DNA of 64,000 bases from Actinomycetota bacterium. GTDB lineage: Bacteria; Actinomycetota; UBA4738; HRBIN12. The stretch lies in contig DASSCU010000015.1 of the NCBI GenBank assembly GCA_035697485.1, forward strand, positions 124,001 through 188,000. The letters run 5' to 3'. How positions within the stretch are numbered: position 1 is the first letter of the stretch; each line of letters starts with the position of its first letter. Shown here in pieces: positions 31,372 to 39,497 of this stretch. The position numbers and the translations under genes were made by a program. The notes under the pieces are model-generated. The model was not told the DNA's origin, did no database searches, and saw only the letters and a program-made list of their open reading frames with translations.

Positions 31372-32178
31372 ATGAAGGTGCGTCGATCGAACGCTCTTCC
31401 GATCCTCACGGCGTTCGCGGTGGTCCTTGTGCAGGCGGTGACGCTCGTGTCGACGGCATCGGTCCACGCGCAGGCGGTGGTGCGACCGGTGGTCGGCTGC
31501 CCGTTGAGCGTCGAGGCGCTGGCCACGCTCACCGCCACGGCCGCTCCCTCCTGCGCCTGGCCCGAGATCGCGCGGGCCGCCGACACATCGGTGATCCACC
31601 GCGCATGCACGATCGTCGGCACCGCGGCGGACGAGGTGCTCGAGGGCACCGGCGGCAAGGACGTGATCTGCGGCTATCAGGGCGACGACGTGATCAGGGC
31701 GCTCGCTGGCCGTGACGTCGTCTATGGCGGCGCCGGCAAGGACCGCATCCATGGTGGACCCGGCTCGGACGAACTCCACGGCGAGGCCGGTAACGACCGC
31801 ATCCGAGGGGGCCTCGACGGCGATCAGATCCACGGCCAGATGGGCGACGACCGCCTCCTGGGCGAAGGCTGGGCCGACTCGCTCAACGGGGGCTACGGTG
31901 ACGACCTCCTCGTGGGGGGTCCCGGTCGTGACTACGCCTACGACACGTCCGGATCCGAGCTGGCCGTGCTGGGCGCAGGGAGCGATCAATTCTACTCGGT
32001 TCGTGGTGACGACACGATCTTCGCCGGACGCGGTGACGACTGGTGCATCACGGTCGGGGACGAACGGTCCGGGGACGTGATCGACGGTGGACCCGGCACC
32101 GAGGACGCCTTCGATGCCGATGCCGGCGACACGGTGACGGCCTTCGAGGTCGGACCCGAGCCCTGTTACGGGTGCTGA
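31372..32178 (+). CDS. Secreted RTX-like calcium-binding repeat protein
   Basis: A 268-residue exported protein. A signal (NALPILTAFAVVLVQAV) is followed by a Cys-containing segment, then nonapeptide RTX repeats of GGxGxDxx type between residues about 95 and 240 (for example GGAGKDRIHGGPGSDELHG). It begins with CTIVGTAADEVLEG and GGKDVICGYQGDD and ends PCYGC, so Cys frame the repeats. Calcium-driven beta-roll folding is expected outside the cell. A sister protein is at 53665. No type I secretion system is visible; export is Sec-type. Confidence 0.88.
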   Translation: MKVRRSNALPILTAFAVVLVQAVTLVSTASVHAQAVVRPVVGCPLSVEALATLTATAAPSCAWPEIARAADTSVIHRACTIVGTAADEVLEGTGGKDVICGYQGDDVIRALAGRDVVYGGAGKDRIHGGPGSDELHGEAGNDRIRGGLDGDQIHGQMGDDRLLGEGWADSLNGGYGDDLLVGGPGRDYAYDTSGSELAVLGAGSDQFYSVRGDDTIFAGRGDDWCITVGDERSGDVIDGGPGTEDAFDADAGDTVTAFEVGPEPCYGC

Positions 32179-32214
32179 GAAGCATCGGTTGCCCTGGGGG
32201 GTTGCCCCTGTGTC

Positions 32215-32233
32215 GCGGGGCTTTCGGCCCTGC
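32215..32233 (+). terminator. Putative terminator hairpin after the RTX gene
   Basis: A 7-bp stem GCGGGGC/GCCCTGC with one G-U pair and a TTTCG loop, lying 37 nt past the RTX stop; no U tract follows. Confidence 0.35.
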
Positions 32234-32303
32234 GCGTGGGGGACGGCAGCGTCGCATGCTGACGTGGGAGGCGAACGGGACCGGATCGACGAGGAGTTCG
32301 ATG

Positions 32304-32828
32304 ATGAAGGCACTGGTGGTGTACGAGTCGATGTTCGGCAACACCGCACACATCGCGCGCGCGATCGGCGCCGGGCTGGCGGAAGGGGGCGTCGTCGTGA
32401 CGATCGCGAGGGTCGACGCCGTCGATGCCGACGAGTTCGCGGGCGCCGACCTGCTGATCGTCGGTGGCCCGACCCACGCGCACGGCCTCAGCAGCGCGTC
32501 GTCGCGTGAGAGCGCGCTGCAGGACGAGCACAACACCTTCGACGAACCGACGATGGGGCCGGGCCTGCGGGGTTGGCTGGACACGCTTCCCGACGGCGCG
32601 GGCCGAGCGGCGGCCGCGTTCGACACCCGCATCGGGGGCGCTCCCAAGTGGTTGACCGGATCGGCGGCCAAGCACGTGGGCGAGCGGCTCGAGGCGCACG
32701 GCTACCGGCTCGTGATCGAGCCGGAGTGCTTCCTCGTCACGAGGCACAACGAACTCGTCGACGGCGAGGTCGACCGGGCGACGACGTGGGGCTCGGGCGT
32801 CGCGGGGTCGGTGCGCGTCAGCCGGTGA
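32304..32828 (+). CDS. Flavodoxin family protein
   Basis: A 174-residue flavodoxin-like protein. MKALVVYESMFGNTAHIARAI is the FMN phosphate loop, and LLIVGGPTHAHGLSS and DTRIGGAPKWLTGSAAKH complete the FMN site. ATG 32304 is favoured because GAGGAG lies 7 nt upstream (an ATG three bases earlier also exists). It converges with the serine hydrolase gene 12 nt downstream. It may be an electron carrier or an FMN-dependent reductase partner. Confidence 0.85.
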   Translation: MKALVVYESMFGNTAHIARAIGAGLAEGGVVVTIARVDAVDADEFAGADLLIVGGPTHAHGLSSASSRESALQDEHNTFDEPTMGPGLRGWLDTLPDGAGRAAAAFDTRIGGAPKWLTGSAAKHVGERLEAHGYRLVIEPECFLVTRHNELVDGEVDRATTWGSGVAGSVRVSR

Positions 32829-32840
32829 GCGGCCGAGGCG

Positions 32841-33962
32841 TCAGCGCTCGGCGTGCAGGCGGTCGACGCAGGCTTCGAACGTGTCCGCCACGAGTTCGAC
32901 CCGGTCGAAATCGGCCATCGCCGCCGTGACGTAGGCGAACCCGAACCGTCGCTCGAGATCGCCCCCGCCGTAGGCGCCGCCGAGCCCGCCCATGCCGAAG
33001 CCGTGCTCGTCGACCCCCACGCCGAGGCCCCACGACACGTCCTCGCCCAGCAGCACATCGGGACCGGAACACTGCCCGGTCGCCATCGCTCGGACGGTCG
33101 CCTCCCCGAGGACGGTGACCCCGTCGAGGGTGCCTCCTTCCGAGAGCGCGGCGTAGAACCGCGCCACCCCCCTCGCCGTGCCGTGACCGTTCACCGCGGG
33201 GATCTCGGCGCGGCGCCACGACGCGCCGTTGACCACGTGGAGATCCACGAGGCCAGGGGGGTTGCCGAGCGCTCGAGCGCGGAGAGATCCCGGCTCGCCG
33301 AACATGCGTTCGGACCAGGCGTCGTCGACCGCGTGGACGGTCGCGCATCGGGCCTCCTCCGCGGGGCCGAGCCCCACGTGCACGTCGACGTCGAGCGGGC
33401 CGGCGATCTCCTCGCGCAGGAACCGGCCGAGGCTCCGCCCATCCACGCGCCGCACGACCTCGCCGACGAGATGTCCGAAGAACGACGCGTGCTCACCGTG
33501 TCGTGTGCCAGGCGGCCACCAGGGCTCCTCACGCTCGAGGGCTCGCACGATGCGGTCCCAGTCGAAGAACGCCTCGGTCGGAAGTGGCTCCCGCAGGCCG
33601 AGCAACCCCGCCTGGTGCGTCAGCAGCCAGCGCACCTGCACCTCGGCCTTCCCCGCCTGCGCGAAGTCAGGCCAATACCGACCGACCGGTGCGTCGAGGT
33701 CGACCTCCCCGGCGTCGACGAGCCGGAGCAGGCACGCCGCGGCGAAGGGCTTCGTCACCGAGTACACATGCACGATCGTGTCGCGGGACCAGGCTTCCCC
33801 GGGCGCCGCCTCGCCCGCCCACAGATCCACCGTGGAGCGCCCCTCGTGGTAGCCGGCCACAGCTCCCCCCGTCTCGCCGAGGTCGTCGAACGCCCGTCGG
33901 AACGCCTCGGCGACCGGCTCGAAACCAGGCGCGACGGAGCCCTCGATCGGCAGGTCGGCCAC
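32841..33962 (-). CDS. Serine hydrolase (class C beta-lactamase/EstB-like) with substituted tyrosine
   Basis: A 373-residue serine beta-lactamase-fold hydrolase. The SxxK motif is VYSVTKP near residue 69, and the family's WLLTHQAGL follows. The second motif, usually HGYHAxxFG, reads TRHGEHASFFG, so the catalytic Tyr is replaced by Glu. A C-terminal GLGVGV-type strand is present. No signal peptide is seen, favouring an intracellular esterase role. GTG 33962 is chosen because ADLPIEG follows it as in relatives; upstream extension is possible. Confidence 0.82.
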   Translation of the reverse strand: MADLPIEGSVAPGFEPVAEAFRRAFDDLGETGGAVAGYHEGRSTVDLWAGEAAPGEAWSRDTIVHVYSVTKPFAAACLLRLVDAGEVDLDAPVGRYWPDFAQAGKAEVQVRWLLTHQAGLLGLREPLPTEAFFDWDRIVRALEREEPWWPPGTRHGEHASFFGHLVGEVVRRVDGRSLGRFLREEIAGPLDVDVHVGLGPAEEARCATVHAVDDAWSERMFGEPGSLRARALGNPPGLVDLHVVNGASWRRAEIPAVNGHGTARGVARFYAALSEGGTLDGVTVLGEATVRAMATGQCSGPDVLLGEDVSWGLGVGVDEHGFGMGGLGGAYGGGDLERRFGFAYVTAAMADFDRVELVADTFEACVDRLHAER

Positions 33963-34080
33963 GCCGGCAAGGCTCTCACACGAGGTGCCCCGGACCCCCC
34001 GTCCCCCGACAGCCTGCGCCGTCGGCGAGTCCGGCGGACGCCGACCGACCCTTGGCGCTCGGGACGCGCCGGCCACGACC

Positions 34081-34110
34081 TTGCGGACAGTCGAGCGTCG
34101 GCCGTACGCT
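34081..34110 (+). promoter_or_regulatory. Promoter of the bactofilin-like gene
   Basis: TTGCGG (34081-34086), an 18-nt spacer and TACGCT (34105-34110) precede ATG 34140 with an intervening GGGGAGGGAG ribosome site. Confidence 0.45.
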
Positions 34111-34139
34111 CGGCCCATCGGATCCGGGGAGGGAGCTCG

Positions 34140-35102
34140 ATGCGCACGCCCGTTCGGTCACGACGCACAGACAGGTCCGCGTTCCTGCGAGCCACGATCG
34201 GGCTCGCCCTGATCGTCGTCGCTTGGCTCGCGCTCGCGTCGCCCGCCTCGGCCCAGGATGCGGAGACCGGCCCACGGGACGAGCAGATCGTGCTCAGCGG
34301 CCGGCTCCTGGTTGCCGAGGGCGAGACGGTCGACAGCGCGGTGATCTTCAACGGTCCGGCTGCGATCGAGGGAACGGTCACGGAGTCCGTCGTCGTGTTC
34401 AACGGTCGGACCGAGGTCTCCGGCACGGTGGGGGGCGACGTCGTGGTGTTCAACGGGTCGGTCACGGTGCGCTCGGGCGCCACGATCGGCGGCAACCTGG
34501 TCACGGTCGACGATCCCGAGGTCGAGCCGGGAGCGACCGTACGCGGTGAACAACGCCGCGTGAGTACCGACTTCGATGCCACGGCGTTCGGCTTCGCGAG
34601 CCGCCTCGCCTGGTGGATCGGCTACTCCGTCTCGACGTTGCTGCTCGGGTTGGCGCTGCTGGCGCTCGCACCCGGGCTCGACCTCGCGGTGGCGGCCGCC
34701 GCGCGCGAGCGCACGGGCGCGACGATCGGATTCGGCGCGGGGGCGTTCTTCCTGCTGCCCGTCGCCGCCGTGTTGCTGCTGGTGATCGTCGTGGCGATCC
34801 CGCTTGGACTGTTCCTGTTGCTCGCATTCGCGTTGCTGTACACGATCGGGTACGTGGCCGGCGCCCACGTGCTCGGGCGTCGCCTCATGGAACCCCCGAA
34901 GTCGCGGTTCGTCGCCTTCCTGGTGGGATGGGCGATCCTGCGTGCGATCGCGCTGATCCCGTTGGTCGGCGGGCTCACGTGGATGGTCACGGCCATCGTG
35001 GGGCTGGGGGCGCTGTGGGTGGCGGCGCGCTTCGGCGCGTCGTCGGCCCCGTCGGCACCCGAGTCGCTCGCGGTGCCCCCGATGCCGCCGACCGCCTCGT
35101 AG
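34140..35102 (+). CDS. Membrane protein with bactofilin-like polymer-forming domain
   Basis: A 320-residue exported membrane protein. After a signal or anchor (ATIGLALIVVAWLALAS), residues about 45-140 form right-handed repeats such as SAVIFNGPAAIEGTV, ESVVVFNGRTEVSGTVGGDVVVFNG, the pattern of bactofilin/polymer-forming folds. Residues about 155-300 hold four or more transmembrane segments (WIGYSVSTLLLGLALLALAPG and others). It may scaffold the envelope. Function untested. Confidence 0.8.
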   Translation: MRTPVRSRRTDRSAFLRATIGLALIVVAWLALASPASAQDAETGPRDEQIVLSGRLLVAEGETVDSAVIFNGPAAIEGTVTESVVVFNGRTEVSGTVGGDVVVFNGSVTVRSGATIGGNLVTVDDPEVEPGATVRGEQRRVSTDFDATAFGFASRLAWWIGYSVSTLLLGLALLALAPGLDLAVAAAARERTGATIGFGAGAFFLLPVAAVLLLVIVVAIPLGLFLLLAFALLYTIGYVAGAHVLGRRLMEPPKSRFVAFLVGWAILRAIALIPLVGGLTWMVTAIVGLGALWVAARFGASSAPSAPESLAVPPMPPTAS

Positions 35103-35134
35103 GGCTTGGGCGCGAACCGGCGACGGACGGGGTG

Positions 35135-35140
35135 TAGCCT
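35135..35140 (+). promoter_or_regulatory. -10 box TAGCCT for leaderless arginine deiminase
   Basis: TAGCCT is 6 nt before the GTG start at 35147. Confidence 0.55.
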
Positions 35141-35146
35141 CTGGCC

Positions 35147-36373
35147 GTGACCGAGGCCGCCGCACCGGACCCCGTCCCCCGCTGCTACGTGGGGTCCGAG
35201 GTCGGCCGGCTGCGCCGGGTGATGCTGCACCGACCGGGACTCGAGCTGCAGCGGCTGACGCCGGGCACCGCTCGGGAGCTGCTCTTCGACGGTGTGCTGT
35301 GGGTCGGCCGGGCGCGGGAGGAGCACGACGCGTTCGCCGAGGCCCTCTCCTCACGCGGCGTCGAGATCGTCTACCTCGACGACCTGCTCGCCGACGTGCT
35401 CGAGGAGCCCGACGTGCGGGCCGATCTCGTGCAGCACCTCGACCCCGACCTGCTCGGCCCCACGCTCGGGCCCGAGGTGCGCGAGTGGCTGATGGCCCTC
35501 GCCTCGCCCGACCTCGCCCAGCACCTGGTGGCCGGGGTGACGTTCGATGAGCTGCCGTTCACCAGCGACAGCATCGTGGCGCGTATGGGTCGCGGGTACG
35601 TCGCGGCGCCGCTTCCCAACACGTTGTTCATGCGCGACACGTCGGCGTGGATCTACGCTGGCGTCTCGATCAACACGATGGCGATGCCGGCGCGCATCCG
35701 GGAGTCGCTGCACCTGCAGGCCGTCTACGACCATCACCCGATGTTCGCCGGCGCCGACTTCGAGGTGTGGAGCGACGGGGCGGGGCCGATGTTCCTGGAA
35801 GGCGGCGACGCCCTGGTGATCGGCAACGGTGCGGTGCTCATCGGCATGGGAGAGCGGACGCATCCGGCCGCCGTCGAGCTGCTGGCGCAGCGGCTCTTCC
35901 AGGCCGAGGCCGCGACGCAGGTGATCGCGGTCGAGATCCCCTCGCAGCGGTCGAGCATGCATCTCGACACGGTGCTCACGATGCTCGACGTCGACGCGTT
36001 CACCGTCTTCCCCGACGCGCGCGACGCGATGACGACCTACGTGGTCACCCCGGGTCGAACCGGGCTCACCGTGGAGGAGTCTGACGACCTCTTTGACGCG
36101 ATCGCGCGGGCGCTCGACGTGCCGAGGATCCGTCAGTTCGAGACCGGGGGCGACCGGTTCCAGGCCGAGCGCGAGCAATGGGACGACGGCAACAACGTGC
36201 TCGCGATCGCGCCGGGCGTCGTCGTGGCCTACGAACGCAACGTCGACACGAACCACCGCCTGCGCGACGGGGGCATCGAGGTGATCACGATCGACGGCGA
36301 AGAGCTCGGCCGCGGCCGCGGCGGCCCGCGATGCATGAGCTGCCCGCTCGAACGCGACGCGATCGCGCGCTGA
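35147..36373 (+). CDS. arcA: Arginine deiminase
   Basis: A 408-residue arginine deiminase that hydrolyses L-arginine to citrulline and ammonia. It has the active-site signatures [37 protein letters not shown] and the nucleophile Cys in [10 protein letters not shown] near the end. Length matches the family (about 400-410). No ornithine carbamoyltransferase, carbamate kinase or arginine/ornithine antiporter is adjacent, so it is not in a standard ADI operon. The GTG start has a TAGCCT box 6 nt upstream and no ribosome site. Confidence 0.95.
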   Translation: MTEAAAPDPVPRCYVGSEVGRLRRVMLHRPGLELQRLTPGTARELLFDGVLWVGRAREEHDAFAEALSSRGVEIVYLDDLLADVLEEPDVRADLVQHLDPDLLGPTLGPEVREWLMALASPDLAQHLVAGVTFDELPFTSDSIVARMGRGYVAAPLPNTLFMRDTSAWIYAGVSINTMAMPARIRESLHLQAVYDHHPMFAGADFEVWSDGAGPMFLEGGDALVIGNGAVLIGMGERTHPAAVELLAQRLFQAEAATQVIAVEIPSQRSSMHLDTVLTMLDVDAFTVFPDARDAMTTYVVTPGRTGLTVEESDDLFDAIARALDVPRIRQFETGGDRFQAEREQWDDGNNVLAIAPGVVVAYERNVDTNHRLRDGGIEVITIDGEELGRGRGGPRCMSCPLERDAIAR

Positions 36374-36388
36374 ACGAGACCATCTGAC

Positions 36389-36422
36389 GAACCGCTCGGC
36401 TCGATCATCGCTCGAGCGGTTC
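36389..36422. terminator. Bidirectional terminator between arcA and the M23 gene
   Basis: A perfect 10-bp inverted repeat GAACCGCTCG/CGAGCGGTTC with a 14-nt loop. It sits just after arcA and overlaps the last codons of the convergent M23 gene. Confidence 0.6.
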
Positions 36423-37454
36423 CTCCGCGTAGGGCGGCGCGAGCGCGAGACGATCGGCGCGACACGCCCGGTTGAGGAGCGGATACGGGTCGATCGCGTC
36501 CATCACGCGTCGATGCCCCGACGGCGCCCGGTGCAGCGTCCGCGTCAGCGCCCATGGATGCCACTCGAAGTGGTCGTGCGGACCGCGGGCGTCACCCGAC
36601 GCCCCCACGTAGCCGACCACGTCCCCGGTGCGCACGGCGCCGAGCTTCCCGACGCGGCTCAGATGCACGTTGCGAACGTAGCCGTGCTCACCGATCACCG
36701 TCACGTACAGCCCGGCGAACCACGAGTCGCGGTGCGCGATCGCGTACCCGTCGAACGGCGCCACGATCGCGCGTCCGGTCGGGGCGGCGACGTCGTTGCC
36801 CCAGTGCGGGTGGTAGCCCCCGACCGTCCTGCGGTCGCCGAAGTCGTCGTCGTAGTAGACGGGACCCGTGACCGGACACCGTCGGAACGGCTCGCGGCTG
36901 GGTCGGTCCACCGTGCCCGGGCGCGGCAGCGAGTTGAAGCGGCCGGTGGCCTTGATATGGGCCCACGCGGCCGTCGGCGTGCCGTGGTTCAACCAGATCC
37001 AACGGAGCCCCGCGATCAGCTGCTGGGCCCACGCCGTGTTCGCGATCGTGTTCGGACACTCGGCCCACCCCCACTTGAAGCACGTCACCTGCAGCCGCAG
37101 CGCGCTGCGGTCGGCGGTCATCCAGGTGCCGACGATCGTCTGCATCTCCTCCACGGTCATGGCGAAGAGGCCACGCCACACGAAGCGGGCGCCGCCGACC
37201 GTGCGGGAGTCGGTCCGGAACCCGGACCCCTGCCAACAGACGATCTTCGCGATCTCGGGCGAGTCGGCCCACGCCCTCGGCAGGTCCCCCGAGACGCGGA
37301 TCGCCGTGCGAACCTGGCGCTGGAAGCGGCGGGGCGCGTCGGGGCGGTAGCAGCCTTCGAGGGCCTCCGGAAGGCTCTGCGCGTGGGCGCCCGCGACGGG
37401 CAACGTGGCCGCGACGAGCGCGAGCATCAGCGCGCCGAACAACGAGGTACGCAC
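36405..37454 (-). CDS. Secreted M23 family metallopeptidase-like protein
   Basis: A 349-residue exported protein. Signal peptide LMLALVAATLPVAGAHAQ. Residues 30-180 are helical with Cys pairs and resemble a cell-wall-binding domain. Residues about 190-320 contain the LytM/M23 metal motifs HWGNDVAAP (HxxxD) and PHDHFEWHP (HxH). The zinc-binding residues all look intact, so peptidoglycan endopeptidase activity is expected. The GTG start at 37454 has AGGAG 7 nt upstream. The leader carries a stem-loop (37484-37521). Confidence 0.85.
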   Translation of the reverse strand: MRTSLFGALMLALVAATLPVAGAHAQSLPEALEGCYRPDAPRRFQRQVRTAIRVSGDLPRAWADSPEIAKIVCWQGSGFRTDSRTVGGARFVWRGLFAMTVEEMQTIVGTWMTADRSALRLQVTCFKWGWAECPNTIANTAWAQQLIAGLRWIWLNHGTPTAAWAHIKATGRFNSLPRPGTVDRPSREPFRRCPVTGPVYYDDDFGDRRTVGGYHPHWGNDVAAPTGRAIVAPFDGYAIAHRDSWFAGLYVTVIGEHGYVRNVHLSRVGKLGAVRTGDVVGYVGASGDARGPHDHFEWHPWALTRTLHRAPSGHRRVMDAIDPYPLLNRACRADRLALAPPYAEEPLER

Positions 37455-37483
37455 GTTCGCTCCTGGAGACGGGCCCGGAAAGT

Positions 37484-37521
37484 GAGAAACCGCCGGAACC
37501 CGAGGGCCCCAGCGGTTTCTC
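37484..37521 (-). promoter_or_regulatory. 5'-leader hairpin of the M23 gene
   Basis: A perfect 10-bp inverted repeat GAGAAACCGC/GCGGTTTCTC with an 18-nt loop; read on the minus strand, it lies at the 5' end of the predicted M23 mRNA, 7 nt past the -10 box. It could stabilise the mRNA or serve as a regulatory leader. It does not match a known riboswitch class. Confidence 0.5.
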
Positions 37522-37528
37522 GTGACGG

Positions 37529-37558
37529 AAGATACGCGGAACCCCGGCGGGGGGTCAA
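37529..37558 (-). promoter_or_regulatory. Promoter of the M23 gene
   Basis: TTGACC (37558-37553), an 18-nt spacer, then TATCTT (37534-37529), reading leftward toward GTG 37454. The expected start is at the foot of the hairpin. Confidence 0.6.
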
Positions 37559-37621
37559 CCCGGAACCGGTGTTCCTGTCACTCTTTCTCTTCTCGGGGAC
37601 ACCGCGGCCCGCCACCGGTGA

Positions 37622-38308
37622 TCAGGAGGCCGTGAGGGCCGGGATCGTGCCTTCCATCACGGTGTCTCCGTCGGGCGTGCTGACGCCGACCGCGGTGGCG
37701 CGCTCCCGAGGCAGGGTCGAGTACAGGCTGATGTAGAGGTGGCCCTCGACACCGACGAAGGTGCCGAGCGGGGCGCGAGCCCCCGTGCCGACCTCCTCGA
37801 GCCAGACCGCGTAGGTCTCGCCGGCGGCGAGCCCCGACGTCGTCAGCTCGACCCAGGTGCTCCGCGCGTCCTCGTGGACGACGGCCTCGCCGATCACGCC
37901 GGGTTGCGCGGCCACCATCGCGACGACCTCGCCGCCTCGCGGCTCGGACGGATCCGAGGCGATCGTGGCGAACACCGTCACGATCGCCAGCGCCGCCGCG
38001 ACCGCCGCGACCCGCACCCCGACCGAGCGGCGCCGGCCACGGTCCCGTAAGCGGCGCTCGCGCTCGATGCGCCCGAGCACCGCGTCGAGCATCTCGCGCG
38101 GCGGTTCTGATCCCGCGGTCGTTCCGATGCGCTCGGGGTCGGCCAACGGCAGCAGGTCGGCCACGGGGGCAAGCTCGGCGGCGTCGCGCCGGCACGCTCG
38201 ACAGACGTCGAGGTGCCCACGGACGGCACTCTCCTCGGCGGGCTCGAGATGCCCGAGCACGAAGGCGCCCAGCAGCGGCCGCACGTGGTCATCGGGTCGC
38301 GACGTCAT
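37622..38308 (-). CDS. Anti-sigma factor, RskA-like
   Basis: A 228-residue membrane anti-sigma factor. The N-terminal zinc-binding ZAS motif HLDVCRACRRDA (HxxxCxxC) near residues 32-43 binds the sigma factor. A transmembrane segment VAAVAAALAIVTVFATIA lies near residues 105-122. The outer RskA-type domain carries AVWLEEVGTG and GHLYISLYST. It overlaps the sigma gene by 20 bases, which is typical for a coupled regulator pair. It holds the ECF sigma inactive until an envelope signal. Confidence 0.9.
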   Translation of the reverse strand: MTSRPDDHVRPLLGAFVLGHLEPAEESAVRGHLDVCRACRRDAAELAPVADLLPLADPERIGTTAGSEPPREMLDAVLGRIERERRLRDRGRRRSVGVRVAAVAAALAIVTVFATIASDPSEPRGGEVVAMVAAQPGVIGEAVVHEDARSTWVELTTSGLAAGETYAVWLEEVGTGARAPLGTFVGVEGHLYISLYSTLPRERATAVGVSTPDGDTVMEGTIPALTAS

Positions 38309-38837
38309 CCCACCCCATCTCCTCCAACGTCAGGCGAAGCGCGCGCAGCGCGTAGTACACCCGGCTCTTCACGGTCCCCTCGGGGATCCCGAGCTCGGCG
38401 GCCACCTCCGCGTACGGGCGCCGCCGGAAATAGGTCTCGAGCACGACGTGGCGGTGATCGTCGCCGATACGGCGGAGCGCCTCCTCGATCTGCCAGGCCA
38501 GCAGCGCTTGCTCGAGCCGGTCCTCGGGCGACGCGACGCCGTCGGCGGCGCGCTGGAGCGCCTCGTCGGTCGCCGGCTCCGGCCAGATCGCACGGGCCCT
38601 CGCGATGTCGATCACCACGTGCCGGAGGATCGCGAAGAGCCATCCACGCACGGTGCCGAGCTCGGGATCGAACCGATCGCCGAAGCGCCACGCCCGGACG
38701 AACGTCTCCTGCACGGCTTCCTCGGCAAGCCCGCGGTCGTTCAACGAGCGCATCGCGAAGCCGAACATCTCGCCGGCGTGGGCAGCATAGGCAGCCCTGA
38801 TGCCGGTCTCGTCGAGATCGAACCGCGCGGTACCCAT
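38289..38837 (-). CDS. ECF RNA polymerase sigma factor (SigK/SigL-like)
   Basis: A 182-residue ECF sigma factor. Region 2 reads FGFAMRSLNDRGLAEEAVQETFVRAWRF, and region 4 is VLETYFRRRPYAEVAAELGIPEGTVKSRVYYAL, the DNA-binding HTH for the -35 element. Its own promoter GTGAAC-N17-CGTACC sits directly upstream, with an identical type facing the lipoprotein gene, which indicates autoregulation. It is followed by the RskA-like anti-sigma. Confidence 0.93.
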   Translation of the reverse strand: MGTARFDLDETGIRAAYAAHAGEMFGFAMRSLNDRGLAEEAVQETFVRAWRFGDRFDPELGTVRGWLFAILRHVVIDIARARAIWPEPATDEALQRAADGVASPEDRLEQALLAWQIEEALRRIGDDHRHVVLETYFRRRPYAEVAAELGIPEGTVKSRVYYALRALRLTLEEMGWDDVATR

Positions 38838-38849
38838 CGCCGTGACGAG

Positions 38850-38878
38850 GGTACGGTGCGGGGGGGAACTCGGTTCAC
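38850..38878 (-). promoter_or_regulatory. ECF-type promoter of the sigma/anti-sigma operon
   Basis: GTGAAC (38878-38873), 17-nt spacer, CGTACC (38855-38850) on the minus strand, 12 nt before ATG 38837. GAAC plus CGTA are hallmarks of ECF promoters. Confidence 0.7.
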
Positions 38879-38885
38879 GACGGCG

Positions 38886-38914
38886 GTGAACCCGGCTCGG
38901 CGATCGCCCGTATC
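38886..38914 (+). promoter_or_regulatory. ECF-type promoter of the lipoprotein gene
   Basis: GTGAAC (38886-38891), 17-nt spacer, CGTATC (38909-38914), facing right. It mirrors the sigma promoter with the two -35 boxes as an inverted repeat. Confidence 0.7.
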
Positions 38915-38959
38915 CCCTCCGACGCCACGACGGACCACGGAGCGAAGGGAGACGCCACG

Positions 38960-39475
38960 ATGGGGATCGGGAAGCGCTCGGTCGCGATCGGGCTGGGGCT
39001 GACGTTGCTGCTCGCCGCGTGCGGCGACGATGGCGGCGACGGAGCTGCCGGGGGCAACGGACCGACTGAGGCGAGCCCCTCGACCGACGAGAGCCCCGCC
39101 GAGGAGACTGCCACGCTGCGGCTCGCGAAGTCCGACCTCGGCTCGATCCTCGTCGATGCTGACGGCATGACCCTCTACCTGTTCGAGGCCGACACCGACG
39201 GGTCGAGCACGTGCTACGACGACTGCGCCACCTCGTGGCCGGCGCTGATCGACGACGCGCCGTCGGCCGGTGCGGGGGTCGACGAGTCGCTGCTCGGTAC
39301 CACCGAGCGCGACGACGGGGAGGTGCAGGTCACCTATGGCGGCCAGCCTCTCTACTCCTTCGCGTCGGACCAGGCGCCCGGCGACGTCGAGGGCCAGGGC
39401 GTCGGCGACGTGTGGTTCGTGGTCGATGCCTCGGGCGATGCCGTCGTCGAGGAGGCCCGGAGACCCGGTTACTGA
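38960..39475 (+). CDS. Lipoprotein with COG4315/PF03640 repeats
   Basis: A 171-residue lipoprotein. Lipobox LLLAACG with Cys near residue 21, then a Ser/Glu-rich linker. The rest has the family marks LYLFEADTDGSSTCYDDCATSWPAL and QPLYSFASDQAPGDVEGQG, found in secreted heme- or redox-linked proteins of unknown function. GAAGGGAG precedes ATG 38960. It is driven by an ECF-type promoter and likely belongs to the sigma's regulon. Confidence 0.88.
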   Translation: MGIGKRSVAIGLGLTLLLAACGDDGGDGAAGGNGPTEASPSTDESPAEETATLRLAKSDLGSILVDADGMTLYLFEADTDGSSTCYDDCATSWPALIDDAPSAGAGVDESLLGTTERDDGEVQVTYGGQPLYSFASDQAPGDVEGQGVGDVWFVVDASGDAVVEEARRPGY

Positions 39476-39497
39476 GACCGCGCGGTCGCGCCTCGCC

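Noticed and set aside
31640-32100. Repetitive DNA that might be a tandem repeat or CRISPR
   Set aside because: The repeats are in frame and encode GGxGxDxx calcium-binding units; there are no constant repeats with unique spacers.
37484-37521. c-di-AMP (ydaO) riboswitch before the M23 gene
   Set aside because: Only one stem is present; the multi-helix ydaO core and its conserved sequences are missing.
39476-39487. Palindrome GACCGCGCGGTC between lipoprotein and mgsA
   Set aside because: Short G+C-rich palindromes are expected by chance here; no loop or U tract for a terminator.
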